Assembly: GCA_001803415.1 (NCBI GenBank)
Contig: MHDC01000037.1
Location: 1 to 57,345 of the forward strand
Length of the DNA stretch: 57,345 nt
Direction: 5' to 3'
DNA from: Microgenomates group bacterium RBG_16_45_19
Lineage (GTDB): Bacteria > Patescibacteriota > Microgenomatia > UBA1400 > RBG-16-45-19
Numbering within the stretch: the first letter of the stretch is position 1; every line of letters begins with the position of its first letter. The position numbers and the translations under genes are program-made. Below the pieces are notes generated by a model that had not been told where the DNA came from, made no database searches, and worked only from the letters and a program-made list of their open reading frames with translations. Below, piece by piece: positions 1 through 8,783 of the stretch.

Positions 1-1
1 T

Positions 2-283
2 ATTTTATTTGAAATCCACCGAAAGAAAATTAAATTTAATAATCTTAACCAAAGACAAATAATATCACTCTTAATAATCGGTGCCGCCGCGGTTAGCTTC
101 AACTATTACATGCAGGTTGGCTTTGATTTAGCTCCTAATATTGGTTATGTCAACGCCATTAACGCAGCCTCAATTGCGGCCGTAACGGTCTTTTCAGCTT
201 TGCTATTTAAAGATGAACTTACCCTTAAGAAACTTGTCGGTGTTCTAGGGATTATATTTGGTTTGATAATCTTGGTTGTCTAA
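2..283 (+). CDS. EamA/DMT-family transporter, C-terminal fragment
   Basis: This is the last 93 codons of a gene that begins before the window, ending with TAA at 281-283. The translation shows three or four hydrophobic helices. It includes NIGYVNAINAASIAA followed by a short FKDELTLKK loop and a final helix, which is the typical end of the second EamA repeat of drug/metabolite transporters (exporters of amino acids, sugars or other metabolites in the inner membrane). The substrate cannot be told from this fragment. It is convergent with the next minus-strand gene, with 6 nt between the stops. Confidence 0.75.
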   Translation: MLFEIHRKKIKFNNLNQRQIISLLIIGAAAVSFNYYMQVGFDLAPNIGYVNAINAASIAAVTVFSALLFKDELTLKKLVGVLGIIFGLIILVV

Positions 284-289
284 AATCTA

Positions 290-625
290 TCATTTACCCC
301 TTCTTGCCGCGTAAGCGAACTGATAGAAATACCGCTGCCATTGTTCTTTGGTTTGGTGGTATTGATTTTCTCCGATGATAAAATCTAAAAACAGTTCTTT
401 TACCTGACACATCTCTTTCAGTTTAAGCTTATTTTTTGGATCTTGGATGGTTAAGAAAATTAATTCGATAAACCGGGTTACCGCTCCCCACGATTGCTCT
501 TGATTCCCTTTTTCCTTCCATTTTATCGACCGTTCCACTTCTGAACCTACATTCCCCATTTGCTCAATAAAATTTAGTTCAAACCAGCGCCCGTTAGCCA
601 AATCTTGATGCTGCCATTTCATCAT
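290..625 (-). CDS. Conserved hypothetical protein (LANGRWFEL type)
   Basis: This soluble protein of 111 residues has no signal or membrane segment. It contains LANGRWFELNFIEQMGNVGS near residues 9-28 and a basic end (AARRGK). I recall near-identical wording (LANGRWFEL, EQxGNxGSEV) in small uncharacterised proteins of CPR genomes, which is recognition from memory and not a search. The conserved Trp and acidic pattern suggests a helical protein of unknown function. Its ATG overlaps the stop of the upstream DUF5674 gene by 4 nt (ATGA), so the two are probably translated together. Confidence 0.7.
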   Translation of the reverse strand: MMKWQHQDLANGRWFELNFIEQMGNVGSEVERSIKWKEKGNQEQSWGAVTRFIELIFLTIQDPKNKLKLKEMCQVKELFLDFIIGENQYHQTKEQWQRYFYQFAYAARRGK

Positions 626-966
626 AAAATCAATTTTAAGACTAGGTTCCTTATTTTTTGCCGAATTTTTGGATCATCTACTCCACGGCTGTTGTTTCCT
701 TGCATTGGTCGAATATTGATCATGGAATCGAATTCAATCAATTCGTCAACTGATAAATTTGGGCAAAGGTTTATTCCCCATAAATCCTCTTGCTTTGATC
801 CATGCTCTAATAATTCCCGTTCTTGGTCTGAATGTAATCCAGCATCAACCACCATTAAATTCTTGTCGATATCCACGACCGCTTTGACGATTCCACTATA
901 CATTTTTTGCGACATCGTCTTCAATTGGCCTAGTTTTATTTTGTTATTCAGGTTTACCAGTTTCAT
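622..966 (-). CDS. DUF5674 family protein
   Basis: A protein of 114 residues. Residues 24-68 contain GIVKAVVDIDKNLMVVDAGL followed by HSDQERELLEHGSKQEDLWG and INLCP, the signature I associate with DUF5674, a small family of unknown function found in CPR bacteria and cyanobacteria. The C-terminal third (RPMQGNNSRGVDDPKIRQKI) is also typical. There is no predicted export signal. Its start lies 23 nt inside the end of galE and its stop overlaps the next gene by 4 nt, so it sits at the tail of the large glycan operon, although nothing in the sequence links it to glycan synthesis. Confidence 0.75.
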   Translation of the reverse strand: MKLVNLNNKIKLGQLKTMSQKMYSGIVKAVVDIDKNLMVVDAGLHSDQERELLEHGSKQEDLWGINLCPNLSVDELIEFDSMINIRPMQGNNSRGVDDPKIRQKIRNLVLKLIL

Positions 967-1948
967 GCTTGTCTTTCACTTGGTGCCAGGCCCAGGCTGA
1001 CGCAATAATTTCTTTAAGTTCGGGGTGCTTGGGAGTCCAGCCTAAGACCGTCTTGGCTTTGTCGCTGGCCGCGACTAACCGGACGGCATCTCCCTCTCGC
1101 CGTCCCTGAATAGTCACAGCGATATCCCGACCGGTGACTTCTCGGGCTGCAGCCAACACTTCTTGGTTGGAAAAACCTTGGCCGTTGCCTAAATTAAACA
1201 CTTCAAACTCAAACTGGTTTTGCTTCAGTGCCTCCAAACCTAAGACATGGGCTTCGGCTAGGTCGTCGATATGGATATAGTCTCTGATGCAGCTGCCGTC
1301 CGGAGTCGGGTAGTCATTACCATATAGCTTAAATTCCGGCTGTTGGCCTAAAGCCACGGCTAAGATATTGGGAATAATGTGGGTTTCTGGGATATGAGCT
1401 TCACCCCGTTTGGGTGGCGTTTCTAAGAGCGAAGCTCCGGCAGCGTTAAAATAGCGGAAAATCCCTACTCGTAGGCCTTTAGTTTGATTCAGCCACCCCA
1501 GCATCTCTTCGATCATTAATTTCGTTTGACCGTAAACATTAGCCGGTTTCAATGGATCAGCCTCCCGTAAAGGCTCATCTTTTGATTGGTAAACCGCTGC
1601 TGTACTCGAAAAAATAAATTGCTTAATCTTTGCCCTGACTATTTCAGCCAACAAAGTTTCCGACCCGACGACATTGTTGTCAAAATATTTAATCGGGTCG
1701 GCCATTGACTCGCCAGCTTCGATCAAAGCCGCAAAATGCATTACCGCCTCAAAGCCTCGACCTAAGATTTCCCGTAATAAGGCTTTGTCATGAATGTCGC
1801 CCTCCACCAGTTCGGCCCCTTGGGGTACCATTTCCCGATAGCCATGGCTCAAATTATCCAGTACCACCACTTCATGACCGGCCTGAAGCAAATGATCAGT
1901 TGTCACTGAACCTATATAGCCGGCTCCACCGGTAACTAGGATTTTCAT
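944..1948 (-). CDS. galE: UDP-glucose 4-epimerase (GalE)
   Basis: This extended-SDR enzyme of 334 residues, the usual GalE length, interconverts UDP-glucose and UDP-galactose in the cytoplasm with bound NAD. Visible landmarks are the Rossmann glycine motif TGGAGYIGS (6-14), the catalytic Ser/Thr in FIFSSTAAVY (111-120), the YxxxK pair Y139/K143, RYFNAAGA, and IRDYIHIDDLAEAHVLGL in the C-terminal half. It is the last nucleotide-sugar gene of the cluster and probably supplies UDP-Gal to the glycosyltransferases encoded upstream. UDP-GlcNAc/UDP-GalNAc specificity cannot be excluded from sequence alone. Confidence 0.93.
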   Translation of the reverse strand: MKILVTGGAGYIGSVTTDHLLQAGHEVVVLDNLSHGYREMVPQGAELVEGDIHDKALLREILGRGFEAVMHFAALIEAGESMADPIKYFDNNVVGSETLLAEIVRAKIKQFIFSSTAAVYQSKDEPLREADPLKPANVYGQTKLMIEEMLGWLNQTKGLRVGIFRYFNAAGASLLETPPKRGEAHIPETHIIPNILAVALGQQPEFKLYGNDYPTPDGSCIRDYIHIDDLAEAHVLGLEALKQNQFEFEVFNLGNGQGFSNQEVLAAAREVTGRDIAVTIQGRREGDAVRLVAASDKAKTVLGWTPKHPELKEIIASAWAWHQVKDKHETGKPE

Positions 1949-1951
1949 AAA

Positions 1952-2182
1952 TTACGCTACCCAAAGACCCTGGGTGAATAAGAGAATATTAATTACCAGC
2001 AGTATACCAGATACCAAGACGACCCAAGCGTCGGTAACAAAAAAGCCACTAATCCAAAGACGGCGTAAGCTGGTCGGAAACGCTAAGATTAAGAGGATTA
2101 CTTTTTTGGCGACCGTTGTCGTTTCGTCTAATTTAATTAATCGAATCAAGAAAATTAAGCCGATCATCGTTGCCTCTACCAA
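1952..2182 (-). CDS. Small membrane protein of unknown function
   Basis: A 76-residue protein with an N-terminal hydrophobic stretch (about 5-16), a central one (27-35) and a strong C-terminal helix (about 49-69), with basic residues between them. I do not recognise a family. It fits exactly between the preceding membrane protein (7-nt overlap) and galE (3-nt gap), which supports its being a real gene in the operon. It could be a small accessory subunit for the neighbouring YfhO-like protein, but that is only inferred from position. Confidence 0.5.
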   Translation of the reverse strand: MVEATMIGLIFLIRLIKLDETTTVAKKVILLILAFPTSLRRLWISGFFVTDAWVVLVSGILLVINILLFTQGLWVA

Positions 2183-3837
2183 TTAAGTTTTAAAACCCAG
2201 GCAAATCCGAATAGCCAAACCAACACCGCCATTAGACTAATGGTGTTGCCCAACTTTCGCGGCCAAGTGTCTTGAGTGAAGCGGGTCACCACGGTGTGAG
2301 TCCCCGCCGGTAAACGGTAGCTGACTAAACCAGGGTAGGCTGGCTCTTGGTAGTCTATCTGAGTAAATTCATTATCCACCCAGACTTTCATTCCCGGAAA
2401 GTAAGCTATCCGTTCAATCACTCTGGTCCGAGCGGTATTAAACACTTGATAATTTCTGGCGGTTCCCGTCCAAATCTTGAAGCTAAATTGGCAAACCGGC
2501 TCGCTGCAAGCCACGGGGTGAGCGCTAAACAGGCTGGCATCTAGGCCATAGTTAGTCCCTTTATTAAACCAACGTGGCATATTTTCATCCATTAGGCTGG
2601 TAGTGGTGGTTGTCTGGAACCAGTATTGATCCGGAAAAAAATAAGTGTTCTGGGCTTGATTTTTTGTCGCCATCGATGCACCCAAAATTATTACTAATCC
2701 GCACCACCAACCCCAATGGTTTTTGGTTTGATCGAATAGCCATGCCATCACTGGTACGGCCAACATCGGCCAAAAAAATAAGAGTCGCCAAGGGAATTGG
2801 ATATAATTCACCAGCGGTAAATTTTGCCACCACCAGCTTGATAACGGCAGCATGGCTACACCCCACCCCACCATTCCCCCATAAAGCCACTTTATTCCCG
2901 CCGGTTTCGCTCGAAAACTAATCCCAATAAAACCTAAGCCTAAAATCAGTAACCAGATCGGATTTAAATTAAAACTAATGCCGTCCACTGGTCCCGGTCG
3001 CGAATAACCATAATCCCAAGCGTCATAAACCAACTGCTTTAAAGTCGGAAAATGTTGTTGGTAAATGTGGCTTAACGGTGATTGGCGGATGATGGTTGCC
3101 TGCCCCTCGCTCACGGCTGGTATCCAGAAAAAAGCCGCTAAACTCAAGCCCAAAACCAACGGTGGCCCTAGTTGCCGCCAAGTGCTTAATTTTTTCCTGG
3201 TTCGAAAGAGTAAGAAACCTAAAAATAGGGGCGTGCCGAACAAAACCATAATATTATGTGACAGTAAGAACATTGCCCAGATTAAGCTCGCCCCCCAAAA
3301 GATAAACTGTCTCCACCCCCCTCCGGCCCTTATCAGTCGCTCAAAACTATAAAACAGCCAAGGGAATAAGGCATAGGCGATTATCTCCCCCGCTCCTCCC
3401 CTCACATAAACCAACAGCAGCGCGTAATTACTCAAAGCGTAAAGCCAACCCCCCAAAAAAGCGGCCTTGGTCGTCAAGTAGCTTTTAAGTAACCAGTACA
3501 TCCCCCAACCAGCCGTCACCAGCGCCGTTAACCAGATAGTGGTCGCGGCGGCCTCGACGCTCAACTGGGCTTTAATCAATAACAGGCCCAGGATATAAGG
3601 TAGGGGATAATTGAAATTAAACACCGGATACCCGAAGCCAGCATTGGCATTGGGGGCCCAGCGTGGCGGCCATTGACCTTGCTGAAAAGCCAAGTAATAC
3701 TGGGCTATCCGGGCGGTATGGATTTGACCGTCATGGGTTTCGGGTAGACCAACCGTTATCAGAGACCAATAACCAACTAGAATCACTAAGGTTAGGCTGA
3801 CTAAAGCTCCCAGCTGTAGTCTAAGTTGATGGCGCAT
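2176..3837 (-). CDS. PTPS-related/YfhO-like polytopic membrane protein (GT-C type)
   Basis: A 553-residue protein with many hydrophobic helices. The first outside loop has LPETHDGQIHTARIAQYYLA followed by GFGYPVFNFNYPLPY, the pattern of membrane proteins annotated as 6-pyruvoyl-tetrahydropterin synthase-related, which belong with YfhO/GT-C glycosyltransferases. The acidic ETHDG loop is where GT-C enzymes place their catalytic Asp. After the helices comes a soluble beta-rich domain with AYFPGMKVWVDN and a final helix. It is a distant paralogue of 27303-28982. It probably transfers a sugar from a lipid-linked donor on the outer face; acceptor and sugar are unknown. Confidence 0.75.
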   Translation of the reverse strand: MRHQLRLQLGALVSLTLVILVGYWSLITVGLPETHDGQIHTARIAQYYLAFQQGQWPPRWAPNANAGFGYPVFNFNYPLPYILGLLLIKAQLSVEAAATTIWLTALVTAGWGMYWLLKSYLTTKAAFLGGWLYALSNYALLLVYVRGGAGEIIAYALFPWLFYSFERLIRAGGGWRQFIFWGASLIWAMFLLSHNIMVLFGTPLFLGFLLFRTRKKLSTWRQLGPPLVLGLSLAAFFWIPAVSEGQATIIRQSPLSHIYQQHFPTLKQLVYDAWDYGYSRPGPVDGISFNLNPIWLLILGLGFIGISFRAKPAGIKWLYGGMVGWGVAMLPLSSWWWQNLPLVNYIQFPWRLLFFWPMLAVPVMAWLFDQTKNHWGWWCGLVIILGASMATKNQAQNTYFFPDQYWFQTTTTTSLMDENMPRWFNKGTNYGLDASLFSAHPVACSEPVCQFSFKIWTGTARNYQVFNTARTRVIERIAYFPGMKVWVDNEFTQIDYQEPAYPGLVSYRLPAGTHTVVTRFTQDTWPRKLGNTISLMAVLVWLFGFAWVLKLNW

Positions 3838-4879
3838 GACTTTTAGCCACTACTTGTTGATAAATGGCGACCGTTTCCCGGGCGGTTTTTTCCCAGGAAA
3901 ACTTCGCTGCTTGAGCTAAACCTTTCTCGACAAATCGCTGCCTTTTACCCTTAGTCATGACTATGACTTGAGCGATCGCCAATTCCAAGGCCTGCGGTTG
4001 CTGGGGATCAAAGCTAATCCCGACCTCTCCCATTACTTCCGGTAGTGATCCCCCGGTTGAACTAATTACCGGTGTGCCGCATTGCATCGCCTCCACCACC
4101 GGTAAACCAAAACCTTCATATAGCGACGGTTGGATATACCAATAAGCCCCGCTGTAGAGGCAGGCCAATAAGTTAGGCTCATCGGCTAAATCGGTAATTA
4201 AACGCCCGGTCGCCTCTAAGCCGTCTGTGGCAATCTGGGCTTTGATCGCTCTCGCCTCGGGAATATTCTTGGCTAGGGCTCGACTGACCAACACTAAGTC
4301 AAAATCCTTGGCATAAGGTTTAAAGTTGGTCAATAGGTAAGCCAAATTTTTATTGTAACTAATATCCCCGACGTATAAAAAGTAAGGTTTGGTTAGTTGG
4401 AACCTCTCTCGGATTTGTTTCTGTCTGGAGTACGGTTGAGGCTTTAAAGCGGGATCGGCTGCCAAATAAACCCGGTGGATTGAATCTTTTGGTACCGGCA
4501 GGAATCGAGCAATGTCCTTTCTTGAGCAATCGGAATCGGTGATCACCGCTTTAACCCCCCTTAAACTCCAGCGTTGTAGGGAAAATTTAACTCGACCGCG
4601 TAAGCCGGGTGGGTAGTGTTCGGGAAACAGTAACGGATGGACGTCATGGATGGTGATCACCACTGGTTTTAACTTAATAAAAGGCAGAGTTAAGAAGTAA
4701 AAATCAAAATATGGATAATGAATTAGATCAATATTTGCCAGGCTTGTCTTTGTAGTCAAAATATACTCATTTTGCTTATCGACTAACTGGAGATGTTTGA
4801 CCAAGAGTTTGGTATAGATACCAATCCCCCGGTAACGATGTGCCCCCCTGATCGGTGAGATATTAATGGCGACGCGCAT
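3821..4879 (-). CDS. Family 4 glycosyltransferase
   Basis: A GT-B enzyme of 352 residues that transfers a sugar from a nucleotide donor with retention of configuration, in the cytoplasm. The N-terminal Rossmann half shows [12 protein letters not shown] and GIGIYTKLL. The C-terminal half has [14 protein letters not shown] and the donor-site motif [18 protein letters not shown] (E-x7-E). I chose the ATG at 4879 because GAAAGG lies about 8 nt upstream; a GTG at 4903 would need 8 extra residues and overlap the previous gene more. The chosen start overlaps the previous gene by 17 nt. The sugar is not predictable. Confidence 0.9.
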   Translation of the reverse strand: MRVAINISPIRGAHRYRGIGIYTKLLVKHLQLVDKQNEYILTTKTSLANIDLIHYPYFDFYFLTLPFIKLKPVVITIHDVHPLLFPEHYPPGLRGRVKFSLQRWSLRGVKAVITDSDCSRKDIARFLPVPKDSIHRVYLAADPALKPQPYSRQKQIRERFQLTKPYFLYVGDISYNKNLAYLLTNFKPYAKDFDLVLVSRALAKNIPEARAIKAQIATDGLEATGRLITDLADEPNLLACLYSGAYWYIQPSLYEGFGLPVVEAMQCGTPVISSTGGSLPEVMGEVGISFDPQQPQALELAIAQVIVMTKGKRQRFVEKGLAQAAKFSWEKTARETVAIYQQVVAKSHAPST

Positions 4880-5663
4880 GCCCTGCCTTTCGGTATAAAT
4901 CACCTAATTTCATGTAAGCTAGAGCGTGATGGAGTCCGGAAAACAGGGCAAACACCAAACCTCTAAATCCGTCTTGATAACCTCGATGTCTCATAAACAA
5001 AGTCACCCCAGTCATTAATGGCTTGATCACTAAGTATTTAAGGTCGTTTCCCCAACTTAACTTAACCTTTTGGTTAAAGAGTTCTTGGGCGGTTAGACTG
5101 GTATAGCGGTTGGCATTGGTAAGATACCGTTTAAATGTTGGTGCATTATAGTGCAAGAGATGTCCATCGATTTGACTTACTTCACCCTCAACCACCATTT
5201 GTTCGTGAACCGATTTTTGGGGAAGATAGGCTTTACCCTTTTTAAAAAGCCGGATGACCGGATCTGGATATTGGCCTCCCTTGGTCAAAAACGCTCCCAA
5301 AAAATAGTTTTTTCGCTTGATCCAAAAAGCTGACTTGGGGCTTTCCTCACTTAAGAGTTGGTCGATCGCTTTAAGCAGCGTGGCGTCAACCACTTCGTCA
5401 GCATCCAATTGTAAAATCCAATCGCTCTGGGCCGCCTCAATGGCCAATTGTTTATTAATATGGAAGATCGGTTTATTGGTGGTTTCGATGACTTTAGCTC
5501 CCCGCTGTTTGGCTAGCTGAACCGTGGCGTCGGTCGAGGCTCCATCCACCACGATCACTTCGTCGGCTAGGGCTTGAATGGCTTTTAGACACCGTTCGAT
5601 ATTAGTCGCTTCATTATGAGTGGCTAAGACCACGGCCAAAGTCTTTCTCTTTGAAAGAGTCAT
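4863..5663 (-). CDS. Family 2 glycosyltransferase, WaaE-like
   Basis: A 266-residue GT-A enzyme. Motifs in order are VVLATHNEATNIERCL (11-26), VVDGASTDAT (38-47), the metal-binding LQLDADEVV (94-102), and KRKNYFLGAFLTKGGQYPD. This layout matches the lipooligosaccharide core beta-1,4-glucosyltransferase (WaaE/KdtX) group. The C-terminal part has an amphipathic or hydrophobic region (GFRGLVFALFSGLHHALAY) that may dock on the membrane. It is paralogous to 15279-16031. It overlaps the next gene's chosen start by 17 nt, and its ATG overlaps the previous gene's stop by 4 nt. Confidence 0.9.
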   Translation of the reverse strand: MTLSKRKTLAVVLATHNEATNIERCLKAIQALADEVIVVDGASTDATVQLAKQRGAKVIETTNKPIFHINKQLAIEAAQSDWILQLDADEVVDATLLKAIDQLLSEESPKSAFWIKRKNYFLGAFLTKGGQYPDPVIRLFKKGKAYLPQKSVHEQMVVEGEVSQIDGHLLHYNAPTFKRYLTNANRYTSLTAQELFNQKVKLSWGNDLKYLVIKPLMTGVTLFMRHRGYQDGFRGLVFALFSGLHHALAYMKLGDLYRKAGHARRH

Positions 5664-7225
5664 ATTTTCCAGTGATAAATATTATCCGCCGTTCGTTCGA
5701 TCACTTGATTATCATCAGGTACTTGGTTGGGATCATTATAAACGGAGTACCGGCCAAATTGCTGCACCCGGATCATCCCGGCGGCGTCTCGACCCACCAG
5801 GCGTTGTTGCTGTAAATAAATCTCTGGGGCAATTCGGTCATACCATAAAAACCAGATATATATTTGCTCACTCATTAGGTCATGGCTTAATCTCGAAGCG
5901 TTGGTAATCGCCACCGGTTTTTCCGGACTAGTCAATTTAGTCGCCAAGGTGGCAATTCCCGATGGGTAAGTTTTAACCGCCTCTTGTGGAAAAATTTTAA
6001 AGTAGTGATAGCCAAAAAGTAAGCTCTCCAGCGTTAGGGTCACTAACGGGATTAAAGCCCAACCTTTAAGTTTAGGTAAGCTGATCGCCCCGATCATTAA
6101 TAACCCCCATAAAAAAAGTAAGCTTCTGGTCGCGTGAGGGGCATCCACCGTAATTAAAGCCGGTAATAACGCTCCCATGGCCAAAATTATCAGGCTGCAA
6201 CCTGCCCGCCAATCGGGTATTTTTTTCAAATATATCAGTCCGGCTCCGAGCCAGAACCAAAACCAGGTTGTCCAAAACATATGGCCGTAACCGGGGATAG
6301 AATGCCATGGATGAGCGCCACCCCGAACCACTAAGAATTTATAACCCAAAGATTGACTCCAATGCTTCAGCATTAAGCCGGTCCAAGCGGTATATTTAGT
6401 CGCTCCTAAGCGTTGCCAGGCGTTTTCGGCCTGACTGTAATTTTGGTTAATCTGACTCCAAATGGTCGGGTCGGTAAATATGGTAATATTTTGTTTCTGA
6501 TTAATTAATGGCCAAAAACCCCAAGTTGTCACCAGGGCTACCAGGACTAACGGCAGGCTGATTATCCCTTTCTCACGCCACGATTTATGGGGTAGACTGG
6601 CGACAAAAAGAACCACCACCGGCAATAATAATAGCGGACTGTTGTAGCTTAAAATCGCTAAAAAATAGGTCACCGTCATGGCTAAGAGTCGACCTGGCTT
6701 CACTTGGTCCAAAGTTAAATAGAGGGTTAAGACCAGCCAAAACAGCGCCAGGTGAGCTTCAAAAGCAGTCCTGGAGTAAAATATCGCCCAAGGGCTGACC
6801 GCCACCAAGGCGGCGGCCAACCAACCGACTGGTGGTTTCTGGGTTAATTTCCGTCCCCAACCATAACTTAAGCCGATTAAACCAATCCCGGCCAGCAAAC
6901 TCGGCCAGCGCACGGCCGCATCGTTATCGCCGGTTAATCCAAAGCTTAACGCCAATGTGTAAATATATCCCGGCAACTTGTAATCACCAAAGGACTCAAA
7001 CATTAACGGGTAGCGCCGGCCCCACTCATCGATACCAAACTGAGCGATTGACCAAGCATTATAAGCCAAGGCTGTCTCATCCCGATTCAGGTCGGTGGGA
7101 ATGGCGCCGAAGCGATAAAGCCTGAGCCCGACCCCCCAAATCACCAAGGCGATCATTAAGCCTGTAGTTAACCGCTCAACTGTTTTTTTCATAAATTTGG
7201 TAAAGGGGTAAGGTTTGGTAATCAT
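5660..7225 (-). CDS. GT39/ArnT-like membrane glycosyltransferase, paralogue 1
   Basis: A 521-residue polytopic GT-C protein. The first outer loop has PTDLNRDETALAYNAWSIA followed by RYPLMFESFGDYKLPGYIY. The acidic pair (Asp-Glu) is the predicted catalytic site of PMT/ArnT enzymes, which use polyprenyl-phosphate sugars. The motif SFGDYK is shared with four other proteins in this window (7176, 8773, 10362 and 24246), so these arose by duplication. A soluble-looking C-terminal tail ends with NVYHWKI-like residues. An alternative ATG at 7192 would shorten the N-terminus by 11 residues and reduce the 50-nt overlap with the preceding gene, but it has no visible Shine-Dalgarno site. Confidence 0.85.
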   Translation of the reverse strand: MITKPYPFTKFMKKTVERLTTGLMIALVIWGVGLRLYRFGAIPTDLNRDETALAYNAWSIAQFGIDEWGRRYPLMFESFGDYKLPGYIYTLALSFGLTGDNDAAVRWPSLLAGIGLIGLSYGWGRKLTQKPPVGWLAAALVAVSPWAIFYSRTAFEAHLALFWLVLTLYLTLDQVKPGRLLAMTVTYFLAILSYNSPLLLLPVVVLFVASLPHKSWREKGIISLPLVLVALVTTWGFWPLINQKQNITIFTDPTIWSQINQNYSQAENAWQRLGATKYTAWTGLMLKHWSQSLGYKFLVVRGGAHPWHSIPGYGHMFWTTWFWFWLGAGLIYLKKIPDWRAGCSLIILAMGALLPALITVDAPHATRSLLFLWGLLMIGAISLPKLKGWALIPLVTLTLESLLFGYHYFKIFPQEAVKTYPSGIATLATKLTSPEKPVAITNASRLSHDLMSEQIYIWFLWYDRIAPEIYLQQQRLVGRDAAGMIRVQQFGRYSVYNDPNQVPDDNQVIERTADNIYHWKI

Positions 7226-8783
7226 TAATTGTTTCCAGTAACCGCCAACCGGTTAGTGACACTGGTTCATCTGCCCTGATCATTATGACTGTCCCTGGTT
7301 TCATCCCTGCTACTGTTTCCTGGTTAATCGGCACAAAGCGAAATCGTTCAAATTGACTAATTTGAAAATTTGTCGTTTGGTTTTGAACTAAGGTCGGATC
7401 AATCCGGTTGAACCATAAAAAGTAAAGGTACAACCGGTCTAGCACTTCCACCTGAATACTCTTGGCCTGAAATTGATCTCCACCTAGATAACGGGCGGCC
7501 GCTTCGTAACCGTACTGCCAAGCCGCTGCCGACCGGGCTGGATAATGGTGCCAATAATCATGCCAATAATAGAAAAACCAGAGACCGCTGCTGACCAATA
7601 ACCCAATCCCAATCAGGCGAAATATTTGACGTCGGCTGGTTAACCAGCTAGCGATGCCATACCCGATCAGCCCGGCCACTGCCGGCAAGGCGTTTAATGA
7701 TCTTAAGGCATGGGGAACGGTTAAGGGTATGGCGGCCGGGATAACCGCAATCAGCCACCAGCTCAATAAGAATATCACCGCTCTTGAATGTCTTTTTAAA
7801 CCCCTGATAATTCCGGCGCCTAAAAATGCTATCAGTGGCATTAAAAATAAACCGACTCGGCCGGTGCCGTGCCTCAAATTAGGATCACCGGTAAAAAACA
7901 AATAGCGCCAATCGAAAAAAGCGCTTAAATTGACCATTAACCGTCGGCTCAAAAACCACCACCGGTGATAAACCAACCTGGCCAGCCAATGGTTGCCGGC
8001 TAACTCCCGATAACGGTTCTGGTCCAAAATATGATCATTAGTGTTCCACAAGCTTTCGGTCGACAGCCGAAATTGTTGACTAACTTGGCCATACTCCGAC
8101 CGATAAATCGGCCAGAATATCAAGAAAAAAACCAAACCGGCTGCTCCCAGCCAAGACCAGAAACGTCTAGGTAATTGACGGCCGTATAGCAACAGAAAGC
8201 TCAGGGTAATCAACGGTCCGACAAACCGAGCTGAAAAGTAGGCGTATAGACTCAAACCCATCAAACCGGCCGCCCCCATTAAGTATGCCGGTTTTTGCCG
8301 TGCCCTAAATAATAACCAAACGGCACCTGTCAGGCAGGTAACTGCCAAGTTGGCCTCAAACCCAACTCGGGAAAAATGAATCGCCCACGGCGAAAAAGCA
8401 ATGACGACGGCACTGGCTAAGCCGGCCGCTTTCGATTTAAACACCTCTTTGGCCAGTAAATAACTCAACCCAATTAAAACAGAGCCCGAAAGGGCGCTCA
8501 CTAGTCTAAAAGCCGTGACGGTAGGTCCTAAAATCTTCATCATTACCGCCGCCAGCCAGATGTATAAAGGCAGTTTATAGTCACCATAGGAAGGGAAAAT
8601 GGCTTGCCATAAGCTGTGACCGTGCATATCCTGCCCGGTCTGGGTCAAGCTGAAAGCGTCATAGGCCATGGCCGCTTCATCCCAATAAATCGATACCGGC
8701 TGACCGTTTAGGTTAACCGTTCTTAAACCGATGCCTAAACTGATAATTAAACCTAAAAGCAGCTCTGCTCGATTAATTTTCAT
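7176..8783 (-). CDS. GT39/ArnT-like membrane glycosyltransferase, paralogue 2
   Basis: A 535-residue protein with about a dozen hydrophobic helices. The first outer loop reads SIYWDEAAMAYDAFSLTQTG, then SYGDYKLPLYIW, so Asp-Glu occupies the predicted catalytic position of GT-C enzymes and SYGDYK replaces the SFGDYK of its siblings. PHALRSLNALPA in a later loop is also shared across the paralogues. The C-terminal region is a short extracytoplasmic domain. It begins 11 nt inside the upstream gene. It is expected to move one sugar from a lipid-phosphate carrier to a growing glycan or surface acceptor outside the cell; specificity is unknown. Confidence 0.85.
   Translation of the reverse strand: MKINRAELLLGLIISLGIGLRTVNLNGQPVSIYWDEAAMAYDAFSLTQTGQDMHGHSLWQAIFPSYGDYKLPLYIWLAAVMMKILGPTVTAFRLVSALSGSVLIGLSYLLAKEVFKSKAAGLASAVVIAFSPWAIHFSRVGFEANLAVTCLTGAVWLLFRARQKPAYLMGAAGLMGLSLYAYFSARFVGPLITLSFLLLYGRQLPRRFWSWLGAAGLVFFLIFWPIYRSEYGQVSQQFRLSTESLWNTNDHILDQNRYRELAGNHWLARLVYHRWWFLSRRLMVNLSAFFDWRYLFFTGDPNLRHGTGRVGLFLMPLIAFLGAGIIRGLKRHSRAVIFLLSWWLIAVIPAAIPLTVPHALRSLNALPAVAGLIGYGIASWLTSRRQIFRLIGIGLLVSSGLWFFYYWHDYWHHYPARSAAAWQYGYEAAARYLGGDQFQAKSIQVEVLDRLYLYFLWFNRIDPTLVQNQTTNFQISQFERFRFVPINQETVAGMKPGTVIMIRADEPVSLTGWRLLETINDYQTLPLYQIYEKNS

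Noticed and set aside
605-1000. Plus-strand frame opposite the DUF5674 gene and the end of galE
   Set aside because: It is the antisense of well-supported genes, with no motif or Shine-Dalgarno site.
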